A stretch of 64,000 nucleotides of DNA from Streptomyces sp. Edi4. Its GTDB lineage: Bacteria > Actinomycetota > Actinomycetes > Streptomycetales > Streptomycetaceae. The DNA is taken from positions 2,108,001 to 2,172,000 of the forward strand of contig NZ_JBEJGY010000004.1 of assembly GCF_040253615.1 (NCBI RefSeq), written 5' to 3'. Position numbers and translations under genes: made by a program. Every line of letters begins with the position of its first letter. Within the stretch, counting starts at the first letter, position 1. The notes below the pieces were generated by a model. The model did no database searches. It saw nothing but the letters and a program-made list of their open reading frames with translations, and was not told the DNA's origin. Below are positions 8,127-15,915 of this stretch, in pieces.

Positions 8127-9896
8127 ATGGGAGAAGTCCGCTTGAGCACCACCGAAGCAACAGACCGGAGCACCGCCCGGTCGCGTCATGGCGCGGCGTT
8201 CGCCGTCTGGTACCTGCGCGTCGTGACGTTCATCAACTTCCTCAGTGCCGTGTGGGTCACCCTCGGCCAGGGGCTTCGGCGTCACAACACGGACGACTAC
8301 TTCACGCCGTACCTGCTGGAAGCCGGCTTCACCTCCGGTGTCGTCACGCTCTTCCTCGCCGTCACCATGCGCCGCCGCAAGCGCGCCGCGTGGATCCTGA
8401 ACATGGTGCTCGGCGGGCTCTTCCTGCTGCTCTTCGCCTACGTCATGGCGCTGCCGGGCTTCCACCGCTACGCGCAGAACTGGATCTCGCTCGCCCTCAC
8501 CACCGCGTTCGTGGTGGCGCTCGTGGTGGGACGGCGCGAGTTCTACGCCAAGGGCGACCGCTCCAACCCGCTGGCCGCGGTCGTGACCGCCGTCGGCGGC
8601 CTGCTCGTCACCTCGCTGATCGCCGCGGTCCTGGTCAGCGCGACCAACACCTATGACGGCACCGACCAGTCGACGTTCCTCGATCGCTGGCGCTACGGCC
8701 TGATGCGGCTGGTGTTCCTGGTCCCCGACGACCGGCACACCCAGGGCATCACCACCCCCGGCTGGGTCAACGTCGTCATCAACGTGCTGGCCACGCTGCT
8801 CCTGATCGCCGTCATCTACGCCGCCTTCCGCAACCGCAGGGCCGTCGACCCGCTGACCGTCGAGGACGAGGAGAGGCTGCGCGCGCTCCTGGACAAGCAG
8901 GGCGAACGCGACTCGCTCGGCTACTTCGCGCTGCGCCGCGAGAAGGCCGTGATCTGGTCGCCCACCGGCAAGGCCGCCGTCACCTACCGCGTGATCAACA
9001 GCGTCTCGCTGGCCTCCGGCGACCCGATCGGCGACCCCGAGGCGTGGCCTGGCGCCATCGAGCCGTGGCTGGCCGAGGCCCGCGAGCACGGCTGGATCCC
9101 GGCGGTGACCGGGGCGAGCGAGGAAGCGGGGCAGATCTATGCCCGGCACGGCCTGGACGCCCTGGAGATGGGCGACGAGGCGATCGTGGAGATCGCCGAG
9201 TTCACCCTGGAGGGCCGCGCGATGCGGACCGTGCGCCAGGCCTACAACCGGGTCAAGCGGGCCGGGTACGAGGTGCGGATCCGCCGCCACGCGGACATCC
9301 CCGCCCAGGAGATGGACGAACTGCTGCGCAAGGCCGACGACTGGCGCGACGGCGCCACCGAGCGCGGCTTCTCCATGGCGCTCGGCCGCCTGGGCGATCC
9401 CGCCGACGGCCAGTGCATGATGCTCGAATGCTTCGACGGGGAAGGCGAGTTGAGGGCGCTGCTCAGCTTCGTGCCCTGGGGCCCGCGCGGCCTCTCGCTC
9501 GATCTGATGCGCCGTGACCGCGCCTCCGAGAACGGCCTGATCGAGTTCATGGTGATCGAACTCCTCCAGCGCGCCAAGGAGATCGAGATCACTCAGGTCT
9601 CACTGAACTTCGCGATGTTCCGTTCCGTCTTCGAGCGCGGCTCGAAGCTCGGGGCAGGACCCGTGCTGAGGCTGTGGCGTTCGCTCCTCAGCTTCTTCTC
9701 CCGCTGGTGGCAGATCGAGTCCCTCTACCGGTCCAACGCCAAGTACCGGCCGATCTGGGAGCCTCGGTTCACCTTGTTCGAGAAGAGCGCGGACCTGCCG
9801 CGCATCGCCATCGCGTCCGCGCGCGCCGAGGGGTTCCTCGAAGCCCCCGGCCTGCCCAAGTGGCTGCACCGCAGACACCTGGAGTCCCACAGATGA
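8127..9896 (+). CDS. MprF-like aminoacyl-phosphatidylglycerol synthase/flippase (DUF2156)
   Basis: 589 aa. About seven hydrophobic segments span residues 25-250, including one pair near 200-245. They are followed by a cytosolic DUF2156/MprF catalytic domain (about 270-570) with the typical run LGYFALRREKAVIWSP, YEVRIRR and LNFAMFRSVFERG. Enzymes of this type move an amino acid from charged tRNA to phosphatidylglycerol, lowering envelope negative charge and raising peptide resistance. The membrane part is shorter than in full MprF flippases and no lysyl-tRNA synthetase domain is attached, so substrate and flipping activity are uncertain. Its stop overlaps the next gene as ATGA. Confidence 0.88.
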   Translation: MGEVRLSTTEATDRSTARSRHGAAFAVWYLRVVTFINFLSAVWVTLGQGLRRHNTDDYFTPYLLEAGFTSGVVTLFLAVTMRRRKRAAWILNMVLGGLFLLLFAYVMALPGFHRYAQNWISLALTTAFVVALVVGRREFYAKGDRSNPLAAVVTAVGGLLVTSLIAAVLVSATNTYDGTDQSTFLDRWRYGLMRLVFLVPDDRHTQGITTPGWVNVVINVLATLLLIAVIYAAFRNRRAVDPLTVEDEERLRALLDKQGERDSLGYFALRREKAVIWSPTGKAAVTYRVINSVSLASGDPIGDPEAWPGAIEPWLAEAREHGWIPAVTGASEEAGQIYARHGLDALEMGDEAIVEIAEFTLEGRAMRTVRQAYNRVKRAGYEVRIRRHADIPAQEMDELLRKADDWRDGATERGFSMALGRLGDPADGQCMMLECFDGEGELRALLSFVPWGPRGLSLDLMRRDRASENGLIEFMVIELLQRAKEIEITQVSLNFAMFRSVFERGSKLGAGPVLRLWRSLLSFFSRWWQIESLYRSNAKYRPIWEPRFTLFEKSADLPRIAIASARAEGFLEAPGLPKWLHRRHLESHR

Positions 9897-10624
9897 ACGG
9901 TGGTGCGCGACGGGGGCTGCGCCGGTTCGCCCGGCGCGAGTGGGGCCCCCTGTTCACGACCGTGGCGGACGCGCTGCGCACCCGGCGCCTGCGGGCGATC
10001 TGGCTGACCCTCTCCGCCGTCGCCCTCACCTCGCTCTTCCAGACCGTCCAGAACCAGTCCTGGGGCTTTCGGCCGATCCAGATCATCGGGTCGGTCAAGG
10101 CCCAGTACCCGCTGTGGCTCTCGCTCCTGCGCACCCCCTTCTCGCTCTTCGTGCCCGCCCTCGACCTGCCGGTCTGGGGCGCGCTCGCCCAGGTCCTGCT
10201 CGTCTTCGGCGTCGCGGAGATCTGCATCGGACGCGGCCGGATGCTGCTCATCGCCTACGCGGCGACGCTGGCCGGCACCCTGTACGCGCGCGTCGGCATC
10301 CACATCGGCCCCGACAGCGTCTTCGGCCTGCCCGCCTCGGCGGCCGCGATGGTCGACACCGGGCCCTCGGCGGCCGTGGTGGCGCTCGCGGTGTACGTGT
10401 GCTGGCGTTACCGGGCGTATCTGACGGCCGCGGTGGTGGCGGGCTCGATGGCCGTCGAGGTGGTGGTGAAGAACAACCTCGCGGGCAAGGAGCACATCGC
10501 GGCCCTCATCACCGTCGCCGTGATCTGCTGGCTCACCTGGGTGCGACGCGGCCCCCGGGGCGGCGACGGGGATCAGGACCGGCGCGCCGGAAGCTTGTCG
10601 GGCGCGCCGCCGATCCAGTCCTGA
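9893..10624 (+). CDS. Rhomboid-like membrane protein
   Basis: 243 aa from the ATG in the ATGA overlap with the MprF-like gene. Five to six hydrophobic segments are visible. A GPS motif in a membrane helix (DTGPSAAVVAL) and a His in a later helix (GKEHIAALITV) match the places of the Ser/His dyad of rhomboid proteases, though the canonical GxSG is imperfect. It may cleave or bind a membrane substrate linked to its partner gene. Its last 52 bp overlap the end of the convergent downstream gene. A similar protein is encoded at 60066-60647. Confidence 0.75.
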   Translation: MNGGARRGLRRFARREWGPLFTTVADALRTRRLRAIWLTLSAVALTSLFQTVQNQSWGFRPIQIIGSVKAQYPLWLSLLRTPFSLFVPALDLPVWGALAQVLLVFGVAEICIGRGRMLLIAYAATLAGTLYARVGIHIGPDSVFGLPASAAAMVDTGPSAAVVALAVYVCWRYRAYLTAAVVAGSMAVEVVVKNNLAGKEHIAALITVAVICWLTWVRRGPRGGDGDQDRRAGSLSGAPPIQS

Positions 10625-11328
10625 AACCTGCGGCGCGGCGCTGACCAGCGCCGGTCGTGGTGATAGGCGCGCAGCGTGGCCCTGGCGCGGGCGCGCGGGC
10701 GCCGGCGGTAGAGGCGCCGGGCCCAGGGGGAGCCGGGGCGGGCAAGCCGGATCGCGCCGAACAGGGCCACGAACGGCACGAACGTGCCGATCATCGCGAG
10801 CCGCACCTTGCCCTTGAACAGCGCGATCACCACGAAACAGAAGTTGACCGCGATGGTGGTGATGAACGAGCTGCGGTCCTGGCGCTCCCCCGGGCTCACG
10901 TCGTTGACGCCGAGCGGTGAGAACCCGGCGAGAACCAGCGCCATCAGCGCGGCCGCCAGGACCACGATCTCGACGCTCTTGCGCCCGTTCTCGCTCCAGT
11001 ACACGTCGTCCAGGTGCAGGATCAGCGCGAACTCGTCCAGCACCAGGCCCGCGCCCATCCCGAAGAGCACGGCGAAGACGGCCGGCGCGACCCCGTGCCG
11101 GCCGCTGCCGACGGCGCCGAAGCCGCCGACGATCGTGAGGATGACCCCGGGCACCACGTGGTGGATGTGCAGGCCGCCCGGCTTGATGTTCCCGAACGGG
11201 CCGCGCCCGGCCCGGATGAGGCGGGTGATGGAGCGCGTGACGACGAACGTCAGGACGAACGCGGTCAGCGCGAGCAGCATGGGGAGCTTGCCCGGCTCGG
11301 TGATGTTCCGATAGAACCAGTGACCCAT
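10573..11328 (-). CDS. Uncharacterised polytopic membrane protein with conserved His/Asp motifs
   Basis: 251 aa. The start ATG has GGAG 10 nt upstream (complement of 11334-11337). About six membrane helices are predicted by eye. Two motif clusters sit at membrane edges: GGLHIHHVVPG (His54, His56, His57) and VLDEFALILHLDDVYW (Asp98, Glu99, His105, Asp107, Asp108). Such His/Asp clusters suggest a metal site or a lipid-head-group hydrolase, but I do not recognise a named enzyme. The tail is strongly basic (RRRPRARARA). It is convergent with, and overlaps by 52 bp, the rhomboid-like gene, and diverges from cobS. Confidence 0.8.
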   Translation of the reverse strand: MGHWFYRNITEPGKLPMLLALTAFVLTFVVTRSITRLIRAGRGPFGNIKPGGLHIHHVVPGVILTIVGGFGAVGSGRHGVAPAVFAVLFGMGAGLVLDEFALILHLDDVYWSENGRKSVEIVVLAAALMALVLAGFSPLGVNDVSPGERQDRSSFITTIAVNFCFVVIALFKGKVRLAMIGTFVPFVALFGAIRLARPGSPWARRLYRRRPRARARATLRAYHHDRRWSAPRRRFQDWIGGAPDKLPARRS

Positions 11329-11406
11329 CCCACCCGCTCCTGTTTGCGCTGGTATGCGCAATTTACCGCCGGGGGCGGGCGGGGCGCGCAGGATAGCCTG
11401 CGCCGG

Positions 11407-12189
11407 GTGAACGCAAGGAAGGCCCTGCACGGCGTACGTTTCGCCTTCGGCACCCTCACCGTCTTTCCCGCCCGTATCACCCGCTGGGACCGCGACGCCG
11501 CACGGGCGGGCATGACACTCGCCCCGCTCGCGGGCCTCGCCGTCGGCCTGTGCGCGGCGGCCGCGGGCGCCGGGTGCTGGGCGCTCGGCACGGGTGCCCC
11601 GCTCGCGGCGGTGGTGGCCGCGGCGGTGCCCGCGCTGCTGACCCGGGGCCTGCATCTGGACGGACTCGCCGACGTCGCCGACGGCCTGGGCAGCGCCAAG
11701 CCCGCCGAGGACGCGCTGCGCATCATGAAGCAGAGCGACATCGGCCCGTTCGGCGTCGTCACCCTGCTGTTCTGCCTGGGCGCCCAGATCGCGGCCCTGG
11801 CGCGGCTGTACGAGCACGGCTGGGTCCGGGCCGCGGTGGCCACCGTCGTCGCCGCGGTGGCCGCCCGCACCGCCCTGACGCTGGCCGCGCGGCGCGGCGT
11901 GCCCGCGGCCCGCCCCGAGGGCCTGGGCGCCGTGGTGGCGGGCACGGTGCCCGTCGTCCGCGCGGCCGTGGTGGCCGTCGTGGTGACGGCGCTGTGCGCG
12001 GCGGCGGGGCTGGTGTCGGGGGTGCGGACGGCGCCGCGCTTCGCGCTGGCCGTGGTGGCCGCGCTCGCTGTCGCGCAGGTGCTGCTGCGGCGCTGTGTGC
12101 GGCGGTTCGGCGGGGTGACGGGCGATGTGTTCGGCGCCGTCGCGGAGAGCGCGGCGACGGTGACGCTGGTCGCGCTGACCGTCGGCTGA
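11407..12189 (+). CDS. cobS: Adenosylcobinamide-GDP ribazoletransferase (cobalamin synthase)
   Basis: 260 aa, GTG start 8 nt after TAGCCT, hence probably leaderless. It joins activated cobinamide to alpha-ribazole at the membrane, the last step of the nucleotide loop. Signatures are HLDGLADVADGLG near residue 80 and KQSDIGPFGV, both diagnostic of CobS. Several Ala/Val-rich membrane helices follow. It completes the cobU-cobT-cobS set, although four unrelated genes separate it from cobT. Confidence 0.95.
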   Translation: MNARKALHGVRFAFGTLTVFPARITRWDRDAARAGMTLAPLAGLAVGLCAAAAGAGCWALGTGAPLAAVVAAAVPALLTRGLHLDGLADVADGLGSAKPAEDALRIMKQSDIGPFGVVTLLFCLGAQIAALARLYEHGWVRAAVATVVAAVAARTALTLAARRGVPAARPEGLGAVVAGTVPVVRAAVVAVVVTALCAAAGLVSGVRTAPRFALAVVAALAVAQVLLRRCVRRFGGVTGDVFGAVAESAATVTLVALTVG

Positions 12190-12210
12190 CCCGCTGACCG
12201 TCGGCCGACC

Positions 12211-12828
12211 TCACGGGGCGGGTTCCAGATGGTGCGGCAGCGTGCCCCAGGGGTGCGGGGGCCCGCCGGGTACGAGGCAGTGGACCGGCGCCCGGGCGAG
12301 GGCGCCGGGCGGCGCCTCGTAGACCAGGTGGCAGGTGTCGGGCCCGGCGCCGAGGTTCGGCCGGTACGCCGACCAGGGCCCCTCGAAGGTGACCAGGAGG
12401 TCGGCGATCCGGGCGTAGCCGGGCTGCGGCACGGCGCCGTGGTTGAGGACCAGCGTGACGTAGGTGTCGTGGGTCGCGGCGAGTGCGGTCCGCAGGTCGG
12501 CGTAGTAGGGCAGGTGCAGGGCGCTGGTGGCCGCCTGGTCGAGGAAGAGCCCGTGCGTCCCGTACCAGTCGTGGTGACGGGCCGCCTCGCGTATGACGTC
12601 CTGCGGCGGGCGCCGGCCGTAGGCGGTGTCCACATAGCCGAGTACGCGTACGCCCGCCGAGCGCAGCCGGGCGGCCACCGCCGCGAAGGCCGCGTCGGGC
12701 GAACTCCCGGGCCCGTCGGCCGGGTTGAGGACCACCCCGTACAGCGAGGGCGCGGCGGCGATCAGCGCGTCCCAGGCGTCGGGGCGCTCGGCCGGGTGCT
12801 CGTAGTAGGGCACCAGGAGCTTGCTCAT
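12211..12828 (-). CDS. Spherulation-specific family 4 (spherulin-4, GH135-like) protein
   Basis: 205 aa with GAGGAAG before the ATG. The opening LLVPYYEHP, the motif NPADGPG (about 35-41) and GYVDTAYGRR (about 64-73) are typical of the spherulin-4 family. This TIM-barrel family includes the fungal GH135 glycosidase Sph3, which trims galactosaminogalactan. The motif GLFLDQAAT appears where relatives usually carry a DE pair, so activity is unsure. There is no signal peptide, unlike the secreted relatives. It is the last gene of a four-gene minus-strand locus, 63 nt after the membrane protein gene, and would trim polymer or aid its release. Confidence 0.85.
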   Translation of the reverse strand: MSKLLVPYYEHPAERPDAWDALIAAAPSLYGVVLNPADGPGSSPDAAFAAVAARLRSAGVRVLGYVDTAYGRRPPQDVIREAARHHDWYGTHGLFLDQAATSALHLPYYADLRTALAATHDTYVTLVLNHGAVPQPGYARIADLLVTFEGPWSAYRPNLGAGPDTCHLVYEAPPGALARAPVHCLVPGGPPHPWGTLPHHLEPAP

Positions 12829-12891
12829 GCCACTTCCTCGCTGCGCGCCCGGGACGCTCGGTGTCCGGGAGGGGTGAACGGGGGGACGGGG

Positions 12892-14328
12892 TCAGGGTCG
12901 GTGGGCGGTGGCCCTTCCCAGCAGGACACAGGCCAGCGCGGCGAGCAACGCGGCGGCGCCGCCCGGGACCATGAGGCCGGTGCTCGGCGGCGCGGCGAAC
13001 ACCAGGGCGAGCGTCTGGGCGAGCGCCGCCGCGCAGCACACCACGGCCGCGGCCACCGCCGCCCCGAACGACTGGAGCAGGAGCCCGGTCCACAGCACCG
13101 CGCCGATCAGCAGCAGCGTGGCGAGGCCGACGCCGCCGAGCGCCGGGGCGCCCGGCCACAGCCCGGTGCCCGCCTCGGCGAGCACGGCGAGCACCAGGAG
13201 GTAGGCGCCGAGGCAGAGCAGCACGGTGACGGCGACCGAGCCCCGGAAGCCGCGCGCGCTCAGGGAGCCGCGCAGCCCGGCCAGGCTCTGGGCGCGGAAG
13301 CGGTGCAGCAGCCATTCGGCGGGGCCCATGCTGAGGGTGAGGGCGACCGCGGAGGGGCCCGCGACCGTGCCCGTTGAGCCGTGCCGGAAGATGTCGCCGA
13401 GGGCGGCGTACAGGACCAGCACCCCGGCCCCGAGCCCGAACAGGCCGTACGGCACGGACGCCGTGAGCCGGGGCGAGACGGCGCCGCCCGGCCCCGGCCC
13501 GGCCGGCTCGGCGCACAGGGCGCGCACGGCCAGCGTCACCGCCGAGCCCAGCGAGACGAGCAGCAGGAGGGAGCCGGCGGCAGACGGCAGGCCCGGCAGG
13601 AGGCCGAGGGTGAGGGGCAACAGGGCCCAGAACAGGGCGCGTTCACGGCCGAGGACGAGCAGCGCGGTGGCCGCCGCCAGATAGCAGCACTGGCCGGCGG
13701 CGAACGCGGCGCCCGGCAGGTCGTCGGGGCCCGCCACGGCGAACGCGGCCAGCGCGCTCAGGGCGGCGCCGAGCGGGGCGCCGAGGCGCAGGGCGCGGAC
13801 GGCGGCCGGGCGGTCGGCGAGACTGAGCCAGGAATGGGCGCGGTGCGAGAGCGACTGGTTCCACACCCAGCCGGTGACCGCGCCGGCGAGCAGCGAGAGC
13901 GTGCCCGCGGGCAGTCCGAGCGCGGCCGGCGGCCCGGCCAGCAGGGGTGCGCCCAGGATGTAGGCGAGCCCGGGCAGCGCGAAGACGAGGCCTCGCAGCA
14001 GACAGGAGCCCAGATGGGTGTGCCAGGGCTCGGGCGGCGGCGCGGGGGGCGAGGGGTAGCGGCGCCCGACCCGGCCGTACAGCTCCTCGGCCAGCGAGAA
14101 GGAGTCGGGGTGGCCGTAGACGGCGCTTATCCGCGCGTCGGTCATGCCGTCGGACTCGATGATCGCGGCTATCTCGTCCGGGTGGACGGCGGCCGCTATC
14201 AACCCCTCCAGACGCAGGGCGAGTTGGGCGACGGGTTCCTCGGCGGCCGGCCCGGGCGGGCGCTGGCGCGGGATGAAGGGCAGGGTGTCCTGCCCCTCGT
14301 CCCCGCCGGGCCGCGGGGATCCGCTCAC
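12892..14328 (-). CDS. Polytopic membrane protein, putative exopolysaccharide transporter (PelG-like position)
   Basis: 478 aa from a GTG that overlaps the glycosyltransferase stop as GTGA. An N-terminal soluble stretch (about 1-110) contains AAIIESDGMTDARI and EELYGRVGRRYP. It is followed by roughly 11-12 hydrophobic helices rich in Ala, Leu and Gly, one with MGPAEWLLHRF. In Pel systems the glycosyltransferase PelF works with a 12-helix membrane protein PelG, and this gene holds the same place. I do not see the usual PelG N-terminal signature, so homology is not claimed. The operon context supports export or membrane assembly of the polymer. Confidence 0.75.
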   Translation of the reverse strand: MSGSPRPGGDEGQDTLPFIPRQRPPGPAAEEPVAQLALRLEGLIAAAVHPDEIAAIIESDGMTDARISAVYGHPDSFSLAEELYGRVGRRYPSPPAPPPEPWHTHLGSCLLRGLVFALPGLAYILGAPLLAGPPAALGLPAGTLSLLAGAVTGWVWNQSLSHRAHSWLSLADRPAAVRALRLGAPLGAALSALAAFAVAGPDDLPGAAFAAGQCCYLAAATALLVLGRERALFWALLPLTLGLLPGLPSAAGSLLLLVSLGSAVTLAVRALCAEPAGPGPGGAVSPRLTASVPYGLFGLGAGVLVLYAALGDIFRHGSTGTVAGPSAVALTLSMGPAEWLLHRFRAQSLAGLRGSLSARGFRGSVAVTVLLCLGAYLLVLAVLAEAGTGLWPGAPALGGVGLATLLLIGAVLWTGLLLQSFGAAVAAAVVCCAAALAQTLALVFAAPPSTGLMVPGGAAALLAALACVLLGRATAHRP

Positions 14329-15875
14329 CGCGTCGCCCCGCCGAGGGAGACGGCCCCGGCGTCCTCGGACAGGCCGCGGTACCAGGGGGCGGCGAGCCGC
14401 AGCGTCCAGTCGTCCTCGGGTGTGAAGACGGCGGGGGCGGGCTCGGACGCGTCGATTCCGGCCAGCTCGCGGTAGATGCGGCGGAAGCCGTCCACCGAGC
14501 GGTGCAGGGTGAACTCGTCGATCACGCGTCGGCGCGCGGCGGCGCCGAGTTCGGCCCGCCGCGTGTGGTCGCGCAGCAGCCCGATGGCGGCTTCGGCCAT
14601 CACGGCGGGCTCGCGCGGCGGCACGATGAGCCCCGCGTCGCCGGCCGCCTCGCGTACGCCGCCGACGTCCGTGGACACGGTGGCGCGCCCGCAGCTCATG
14701 GCCTCGATCAACGAGAAGGGGAAGCCCTCGCTGATGCTGGAGAGCATCACCACGGTGCCCGAGGCGTAGGCGCTCGCCGTGTCGCTGACCCGGCCCTCGT
14801 AGGAGATGCCGTCGCTCACCCCCAGTTCGGCGGCGAGCTTTTCGAGCCGGGTCAGATAGTCGCCGCCGCCGGCCGGCACGGGCCCGTACAACCGCAGCCG
14901 GGTCTCGGGGAGTTCGGCCCGCACGATGGCGTACGCGCGGACGAGGGTCTCCAGGTCCTTGATGGGGTCGATGCGTCCGCACCAGCTCAGGGTGGGGACG
15001 TCCGGGTCGGGCCCGGCGTGCGGGAAGAGCTCGGGGTCGACGCCGTTGTAGACGGTACGGATCCGCTCGGACGGCGCGCCTTGGCGCTCCTCCCAGCGGC
15101 GGTTGTACTGGTTGCACGGCGTGATCAGGTCGGCATCGCGGTATCCGAGCGCGTTGAGCTCACGGTAGAAGCCGAGCAGCACGGCCTTGACGGGCCAGCT
15201 CTGCTCGCCCGCGCGGTGGCCGAGGTAGCGCTCACGCAGATAGATGCCGTGCTCGGTGAGCAGGAACGGCACCCCGTCGAAGTGCCGCGCGGCGAGCGCG
15301 GGCAGCGTGGCGAGGCCGCTGCTGACCGCGTGCGCCACGCTGTCCGCGCGAACGCGGGCGGACAGCGGGCGCAGTGCGTGTTCCAGGAGGTCCGTGGCGG
15401 TCAGGGCGTCGTACACGGACGGTTTCGCCTTGGACAGTGCCAGGTGCGGCATGGTCCAGATCCACATCAGCGACTTCAAGGCCGCTTCGCAGCGCAGCGC
15501 CGCCGTGAGCCGCCCGGCCCGGGCGAACTCCGCGAGCCCGTAGAGGGCCGAGGCGAAGTCGCAGCCGGACTCCGGGTCGAGCAGGGCGAGCAGGAAGCGC
15601 TCGTAGGTGTCGGTGAACCGGCGCTTTTCCTTGCCGAGGAGCGGCCGCCGTCCGCCGGGCCGCGGCCCCCACAGGGGGAAGGCCGTATGGCTGCGGACGT
15701 TGGCCGGGAGTTCCCAGGCGACCGGCTCGCGGCCACTGCCGGTGAGGGCGACGACGGTGAAGTCGACCTCCGGCATGCCGCGTATGAGCTGGTCGCACCA
15801 TGTGCTCACACCCCCGTGCACATGCGGATACGTACCTTCCGTGAGCATGGTGACATGACGGCCACTGCTCGGCAT
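14325..15875 (-). CDS. PelF-type GT4 glycosyltransferase
   Basis: 516 aa, GGGGGGAC ribosome site before ATG. The N-terminal signature TEGTYPHVHGGVSTWCDQL (about 12-30) and LLTEHGIYLRERYL (about 205-220) are hallmarks of the PelF branch of GT4. The C-terminal lobe has LSWCGRIDPIKD, LRLYGPVP and the nucleotide-sugar motif SEGFPFSLIEAMSCG with the paired Glu residues. PelF polymerises UDP-hexosamines in the cytosol. The gene overlaps the membrane protein gene and lies 40 nt after the deacetylase gene. Confidence 0.92.
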   Translation of the reverse strand: MPSSGRHVTMLTEGTYPHVHGGVSTWCDQLIRGMPEVDFTVVALTGSGREPVAWELPANVRSHTAFPLWGPRPGGRRPLLGKEKRRFTDTYERFLLALLDPESGCDFASALYGLAEFARAGRLTAALRCEAALKSLMWIWTMPHLALSKAKPSVYDALTATDLLEHALRPLSARVRADSVAHAVSSGLATLPALAARHFDGVPFLLTEHGIYLRERYLGHRAGEQSWPVKAVLLGFYRELNALGYRDADLITPCNQYNRRWEERQGAPSERIRTVYNGVDPELFPHAGPDPDVPTLSWCGRIDPIKDLETLVRAYAIVRAELPETRLRLYGPVPAGGGDYLTRLEKLAAELGVSDGISYEGRVSDTASAYASGTVVMLSSISEGFPFSLIEAMSCGRATVSTDVGGVREAAGDAGLIVPPREPAVMAEAAIGLLRDHTRRAELGAAARRRVIDEFTLHRSVDGFRRIYRELAGIDASEPAPAVFTPEDDWTLRLAAPWYRGLSEDAGAVSLGGATR

Positions 15876-15915
15876 GAATGTCCCCCCAGGACAAGCGGTC
15901 GTGCGTGACGAGCGA

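Noticed and set aside
12892..14328. Naming the membrane protein as PelG outright.
   Set aside because: Helix number and position fit, but the N-terminal PelG signature is not visible.
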